Assembly (NCBI RefSeq): GCF_029852145.1
Contig: NC_079971.1
Span: forward strand, 25,632,563 to 25,696,562
Length of the DNA: 64,000 bases
Direction of reading: 5' to 3'
Source: Microplitis mediator
Taxonomy: Eukaryota > Arthropoda > Insecta > Hymenoptera > Braconidae
In this document: one piece after another, positions 58,422 to 64,000 of the stretch
How positions within the stretch are numbered: position 1 is the stretch's first letter
How the letters are laid out: every line of letters starts with the position of its first letter
Program-made: the position numbers and the translations under genes
The notes under the pieces: model-generated
The model's input: only the letters and a program-made list of their open reading frames with translations
Databases searched by the model: none
Told to the model about the DNA's origin: nothing

Positions 58422-61280
58422 ATGAGTGATACTCTGGGAAATGTTACTGAAGGGTAAGTAATTATCTTAAGTAAAACAATAAAAAACAATTGATAAATTA
58501 ATCGTCCAATGAACTTGAATAATAAATAAATTAATACATAAAAGTTTCTTATTTTTTATTTATTATTCAGTAAAACTTTTACGTTTCTACTATTCAGTTG
58601 TTGTATTTTTTTTTCTAATGGATGAAGTAGAACTCGATTATTATCAAGAATTTGAAAATGATTTTTTATTTGTTCGCATAAAGTATTTATTTATTTATTT
58701 ATTTATTTATTTACTAAAGACAATTAAATAATTTAATTATTTTTTAGAGGCGAGCCATCAAAAAAAGCTTTGAAGAAGCAGCAAAAAGAGGCGGAAAAAG
58801 CTGCCAAGAAAGCAGAACGTCAATCTCAAATGGTAACTTTATAAAAATAATTATGATACTGAAGTAAGCCGACGTATAATAATTTTTGAACTTTATTTGA
58901 AACGATAAAAAATAAAAAAAAAAATATTTCAAAAAATTGCACATAGAGTTTTTTAAATTTTCTACAAGTGCATTTTTTTAGTTTTTTTCTTTTTTTTAAT
59001 TAAACCATTGAAAAAAAAATTTGAACATTATCAATTGTCTGTTAACTTATGATCCTGAAGTTAGCAGACAATTCAAAATTTTTGGATTTTTTTTTTGAAC
59101 AATTAAATTTGAAGAAAAAAAAAAACTAAAAATATACACAAGTAGAAAATTTAAAAAACTACAGGTGCAATTTTTTCAAATATTTTTTTTCTTCTGGTTT
59201 ATCATCTAAAAAAAGATCCAAAAATTATTAGACGTCTGCTAACTTCAGTATCATGTTAACTTCATGATCCAGAAGTTGACAGACAATTAAAAATTTTCGG
59301 ATTTATTTTTTCAACAAATCAATTACAAAAAAAAAAAAAATAAAAATATGCACAAGTAGAAAATTGAAAAAACTATAGGTGCAATTTTTTCAAATATTTT
59401 TTTTTATGATTTACTGTTGTGAAAAAAAATTCAAAAATTATTAGACGTCTGCCGTCTTCAGTATCATTTAACTTCAGGATCATAAATAATTACAATTATT
59501 TAAATTACATATTAATTATTATTTAGCCGTCCGAAGAAGCAAACGGTACTGAAGATGTATCTGTTGGATTGTACGGCAACATGGGAATAATTAGAAGTTC
59601 CGACTATCATTTGGACAGAAAATTTGTTAATGTCAAAGATTTGAATTTGAAATTAACTGATGAATCTGTTTGGATTCGCGGTCGCTTGCACACAAGTCGT
59701 GCTAAAGGTAAACAATGTTTTATTGTTATCAGACAACAATCTTATACCGTGCAAGGTTTAGCGACAGTCAATGACAAAATCAGCAAGCAAATGATCAAAT
59801 TTATATCTGCGTAAGTTATTTTAATATCTAATTTATTTGTTTGTTTATTTACTATAGATGTTTTAATTAAATTTAATTTATAATTTATTAGAATTACGCG
59901 GGAATCAATAATTGATGTGGAAGCGATTATAAAAACAGTACCAACTAAAATAGAATCATGTACACAGAAAGACGTTGAATGTCTTATTAAACAAATATTT
60001 GTTGTAAGTGCAGCAAAACCTCAGCTGCCTATTTTAGTTGAAGATGCCGGTCGAGCGGAAAATGTTGAAAGTGGATCAACGATAACTGTTAATCAAGACA
60101 AACGTCTAGACAATCGTGTATTGGATCTTCGTACTCCAGCAAATCAAGCGATTTTTCGTATTGAAGCTGCTGTTACTAAATTATTCCGCGATATTCTTAC
60201 AGAAAAAGGATTTGTTGAAATTCATACTCCTAAAATAATATCAGCAGCTAGTGAGGGCGGCGCAAATGTATTTACTGTTTCTTATTTCAAAGGTTCTGCT
60301 TATTTAGCACAATCACCACAATTATATAAACAAATGGCTGTTGCTTCAGACTTTGATAAAGTATTTACCGTTGGTGCAGGTATTTATTATTATCCTAATC
60401 ATTAAAATTCTTTTAACTTGTAAATTAATTTAAAAAATGATTTTAGTTTTCAGAGCTGAAGACTCAAATACTCATCGTCATTTGACAGAATTCGTTGGTC
60501 TTGATCTTGAAATGGCATTTAAATATCATTACCACGAAGTACTTGATACTATTGGTAACATGTTTACGGAATTATTTCGCAGACTACGTGATAATTATGC
60601 TGATGAAATAGCAACTGTTAATCAACAGTTTAAAGTTGAACCATTTAAATTTTTGGATCCGCCTTTGAAACTTGAATTCCCTCAGGCTATTGAATTATTA
60701 GCAGAAGCTGGAGTTACTCTGGGCGAAGAAGATGATCTTTCTACTCCAGATGAAAAGTTGTTGGGAAAACTAGTAAAGGCTAAATATGACACTGACTTTT
60801 ATATACTTGACAAATATCCATTGGCTGTTCGTCCCTTCTATACGATGCCAGATCCAAATAATCCAGTAATTTATCTTTTAATTACTTGTATAATTTATAA
60901 ATAATAATTACAATAATAATTATTATTTATTTAACAATAGAAAACTTCAAATTCTTACGACATGTTTATGAGAGGTGAGGAAATAATATCTGGGGCTCAG
61001 AGGATTCATGATCCGGAATTTTTAACTGAACGTGCTAAGCATCATGGAATTGGTGAGTTCATAAGAAATCTAACAAATAAATTTCATAGTTTATTTATTT
61101 ATTTATAAATTTTCAGACATCGATAAAATAAAATCATACGTCGACGCGTTCAGATACGGATGTCAACCACATGCTGGAGGTGGAATCGGATTGGAACGGG
61201 TTGTCATGCTTTATCTGGGATTAGACAATATCAGAAAGACATCAATGTTCCCACGTGACCCTAAACGTCTGACTCCTTAA
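58422..61280 (+). CDS. AspRS: aspartyl-tRNA synthetase, cytoplasmic
   Basis: Class IIb synthetase charging tRNA-Asp. Exons: 58422-58453, 58748-58832, 59527-59810, 59892-60379, 60447-60865, 60941-61052, 61117-61280, giving 527 aa. A Lys/Ala-rich N-terminal extension (KKALKKQQKEAEKAAKKAE), typical of eukaryotic AspRS, precedes the OB-fold anticodon domain (VWIRGRLHTSRAKGKQCFIV). Catalytic motifs: motif 1 around FVEIHTPKIISAASEGGANVF; motif 2 VFRAEDSNTHRHLTEFVGLD; motif 3 GGIGLERVVMLYLGL, ending TSMFPRDPKRLTP. The aspartate-site loop YLAQSPQLYKQMAV is intact. The second coding intron (58833-59526) is 694 bp because it carries three palindromic repeat units; the other introns after the second coding exon are 64-81 bp. 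Confidence 0.96.
58684..58713. repeat. TATT tetranucleotide microsatellite
   Basis: About seven TATT units in the first AspRS coding intron. Confidence 0.75.
58849..59482. repeat. three adjacent palindromic MITE units in AspRS intron
   Basis: Three units of about 210 bp lie end to end, each a hairpin bounded by versions of TGATCCTGAAGTTAGCAGAC and its complement GTCTGCTAACTTCAG(T/G)ATCA. Junctions are visible at about 59040-59070 and 59236-59285, where the right end of one unit meets the left end of the next. A single unit of the same family is at 62096-62298. No coding capacity. Confidence 0.7.
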
Positions 61281-61610
61281 ATATAAATATCATTTATATT
61301 TTGATATTTTATAATTAACAATTCAATCATTTTTGATTCTAATAAATAATAAAAAAAAATTTATCTATTGTTATTCAATATACTTTTCCTTATCAACTAT
61401 TGCATAGTCATTATATCAATTTTCATATATAATATATACGCAAGGTCAATAACACATACATATATCTCACTTTTTATATTTTATTTTTTGGTTAAAACCT
61501 ACAGCTGGTTGTAACATTTATTTTTTTTTAATTCAAAAAGTTTTATTCTTTAAATTATTTTGAGTTATTAATTAAATTATAAATAAAAAACAGAAAATAT
61601 TTTTAAAAAA
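61281..61610. other. AT-rich intergenic region
   Basis: Between AspRS and the first cyclotransferase gene; no distinctive element. It should contain the AspRS polyadenylation signal (several AATAAA-like words near 61340-61355) and the next promoter. Confidence 0.45.
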
Positions 61611-62530
61611 ATGCGACAAGTACTTTATTTTGCTTATGGAAGTAATTTATTGAAATCACGAATTAAAATAAATAATCCAAGTGCTACTCTAAAAGACATT
61701 GGACGAATAGAAGTATGTTTCTTATAAATTTATAGATAAATATTTGAAATTAATAAGATTTATTTAAGGATTACAGATTGGATTTTGTTGGATACTCAAA
61801 TTTATGGAAAGGATCACCGGCAACTATCGTTGAAACTAAAAATTATCATGTCTGGGGAGCTATTTGGGAGCTGAATGTTGATGATATTAAACATTTAGAT
61901 AAACAAGAAACTGATTATCATGCATTCCAAGTTGATGTTGTTAATCCTGATGGTAAAATTTATAACTGTCGAGTTTATCAGCAAATAAAATGTCCTGAGG
62001 ATAATGTTAAACTTGAAAATTTACCAGAAATAAGACGACCAGCATTGACTTATTTGTAAATTATTTGATTTATATTAACGATCATGAAAATTAATATGAT
62101 ACTGAAGTTAGCAGACGTCTAATAATTTTTGGATTTTTTTTTAGACGATAGAAGATAAAAAAAAAAAATTTGAAAAAATTGCACCGGTAGTTTTTTAAAT
62201 TTTCTACATGTGCATATTTTCATTTTATTTTTTTACAATTGATTTATTTAAATACGAAAATTCAAAAATTTTTAAATGTCTGCTAACTTCAGGATCATAA
62301 ATTAATTTATTAATACAATTAATATTTTACAGAAAAATAATAATTAAAGGAGCTCTTGATTGTAAATTACCAAATTATTACATTGATATTATAAGAAAAA
62401 TAAAACATAATGAATTTATGGATGAAAATAGTATTATTGGGTAAATATTAATATAATAATAATTATTATTATTGTTTATTTTATTATATAACTTTTTTTT
62501 TATAGGAAAGAATTGCAACACGTACTCTAA
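61611..62530 (+). CDS. GGCT: gamma-glutamylcyclotransferase, copy 1
   Basis: Converts gamma-glutamyl amino acids to 5-oxoproline and free amino acid in the cytosol. Exons: 61611-61712, 61769-62055, 62333-62440, 62506-62530, giving 173 aa (human GGCT 188). Family motifs: the substrate-binding YFAYGSNLL near the N-terminus, HVWGAIWEL, and the catalytic Glu in LDKQE. Relative to copy 2, two residues are missing right after that Glu (DKQETDYHAF against DRQEGVDVGYYKPI), in a loop near the active site. The third exon encodes KIIIKGALDCKLPNYYIDII and the last ends KELQHVL. A palindromic MITE occupies intron 2. A tandem paralogue starts 355 bp downstream. Confidence 0.92.
62096..62298. repeat. palindromic MITE unit in GGCT copy 1 intron 2
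   Basis: A 203-bp hairpin with left end ATGATACTGAAGTTAGCAGA and right end CTGCTAACTTCAGGATCAT, same family as 58849-59482. It accounts for most of the 277-bp intron; the matching intron of copy 2 is only 112 bp. Confidence 0.75.
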
Positions 62531-62884
62531 TATCTATAATATTTTTTTTCTAAATAAAATATAAATTTTATATCATAATTATTATTATTACTGCTGATAA
62601 TCTTGATCTTTAATATAAAAAATTTTCTTTATAAATACTGAGTATTGAATAAAAATAAATTTGTTTCCTCAAGTAATAAATTTTTTTTAATTACTAGAAA
62701 ACTGAAAACACATTTATCATAAATCATAACATGAGAAGTAATTTATTATGCAATATATTAAACAAACAAGTTTTCAATGTTATTAGAATTAATTATTAAA
62801 CAAATATGAGGAGATATTTATATATTACCTATTAGTCTATCACCAGTCGGTTTAAAACTGTTGGCACTAGACATAAATATTACG
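62531..62884. other. AT-rich intergenic region between tandem paralogues
   Basis: 354 bp between stop of copy 1 and start of copy 2. Nothing distinctive beyond AT-rich sequence. Confidence 0.45.
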
Positions 62885-63679
62885 ATGAACGAATCAGTAC
62901 TAGTTACGAGTACATTTTTATATTTTGCATATGGAAGTAATTTACTTTCATCACGGCTGCATATTGCTAATCCTCGAGCTGTTTTTAAAGATATCGCGCG
63001 TTTACAAGTAAGGAAATTTAAATTATTTTAGTGGATTGATCAGATAAATAAAATAATAAATTTTTAAAATAAAATGCAGGATTATAAAATAGATTTTCTG
63101 GGATTTTCAAAAGCATGGAGTGGATGCGTTGGTACAATTGTCAAATCTCCAAACTCTCATGTATGGGGAGTGATCTGGGAAATACCTAATGAAGATTTAA
63201 TAAATCTCGATCGCCAGGAAGGTGTTGATGTTGGATATTATAAACCGATAAATGTTAATGTAACAAATTCAGATGGTAAAATTTATAACTGTCGCACATA
63301 CCAGCAACCTACTGATCCAGATCCTATTGTTGAGTTGAATCAACTACCTGATGATCGACAACCATCATTAGCTTACCTGTAAAGTATAATATAATTAGGG
63401 GATACGAATAATTTCTAAGTTCGGATTATTCGCACCCCCCTAATAATTACGTAAAATTAATAATTAATTAATTATTGTTGATTTTATTAGAAAAGTTATT
63501 ATACACGGCGCCCAAGATCATCATTTACCAAATGATTATGTTGAATTTTTAAAAAATATAAAACATAATTGGAATGAAACTATAGTAATTGAAGGGTAAG
63601 ATTTTATAATTAAATATAAATATCTTATGATATAATATATTATTTATTTATTTTCAGATTAAAAATTTGTGATATATAA
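62885..63679 (+). CDS. GGCT: gamma-glutamylcyclotransferase, copy 2
   Basis: Tandem paralogue of the gene at 61611. Exons: 62885-63007, 63080-63378, 63491-63595, 63658-63679, giving 182 aa. Three introns sit at the same positions and phases as in copy 1 (phase 0 before the DY codons, phase 2 before KVII/KIII, phase 2 in the final Gly), so the pair arose by duplication of a whole gene. Motifs: YFAYGSNLLSSRL, HVWGVIWEIP and the catalytic Glu in LDRQEGVDVGYY, closer to the usual family sequence than copy 1. The N-terminus has about seven more residues (MNESVLVTSTFLYFAYG). The two copies differ at many positions, so the duplication is not recent. Both look functional. Confidence 0.92.
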
Positions 63680-64000
63680 CTAGGAATTGAACAATAAATA
63701 ATATTAATTTACTAATCTTTAGACTTTGATATATATTTTTAAAAAATTTAATTTATGTCTAAAAATTATATTAATTTTATATTTACACAATAATAAGTCT
63801 ACTGCTAATAATAATAATTGTCTAACTATTGATAAATAATAAATAAATTAATAACAACCACATCGTCTAAATAAATGTAATTTATCATCTTATAAATAAA
63901 TGATTTAATGATAAAAAAAAAAGGTCGAAACAAAACAAAATGAAGTATAAATGATAATAAGTAAATTACTATCTCCAGTAATATAAATTATAAATTGTCA
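63680..64000. other. AT-rich sequence to window end
   Basis: 321 bp, AT-rich, no reading frame or repeat of note. Further cyclotransferase copies beyond the window cannot be excluded. Confidence 0.45.

Overview
The window looks like nuclear DNA from an insect. The base composition is very AT-rich, the introns are short (about 50-100 bp) with GT-AG ends, and the protein sequences are of metazoan type. I lean towards a parasitoid wasp (Hymenoptera, possibly Braconidae). That placement is an inference from general sequence feel, not something the sequence proves.

Layout. Positions 1 to about 42,000 are gene-poor. I recognise no protein there, only interspersed repeats, several of them nested: TA-flanked MITE-like elements beginning GGGGAAGGGG (945, 4629, 6399, 11673, 40672), TA-flanked elements beginning CACTGTAAAA with an internal minisatellite (9621, 13729, 15400), tRNA-derived repeats (4584, 6873, 24598, 34915), palindromic elements (1947, 17257) and other repeat pairs. 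From 42,296 to 63,679 the window is gene-dense: a LINE-ORF1-like coiled-coil protein (minus), COQ8 (plus), Mgat1/GnT-I (plus), NDUFA8 (minus), IGBP1/Tap42/alpha4 (plus), prohibitin-2 (plus), cytosolic aspartyl-tRNA synthetase (plus) and two tandem gamma-glutamylcyclotransferase genes (plus). I rebuilt the exons by hand from splice sites and reading-frame continuity. Every rebuilt CDS closes in frame at a length normal for its family.

How the genes relate. They are unlinked housekeeping functions: coenzyme Q synthesis, complex I and prohibitin in mitochondria; N-glycan processing in the Golgi; PP2A-type phosphatase control; tRNA charging; glutathione-related metabolism. NDUFA8 and IGBP1 are head to head with 388 bp between start codons, which suggests a shared promoter. 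The two cyclotransferase genes share intron positions and phases, so they arose by tandem duplication.

Most interesting locus. Prohibitin-2 carries a textbook AT-AC (U12-type) intron at 56745-57182, with ATATCCTTT at the donor, TCCTTAAC at the branch site and a terminal AC. It holds about 345 bp of unusually GC-rich sequence for this region with several long perfect stems, which looks like an intron-hosted structured RNA. The last intron of the same gene is optional and gives a 298-aa or 359-aa protein.
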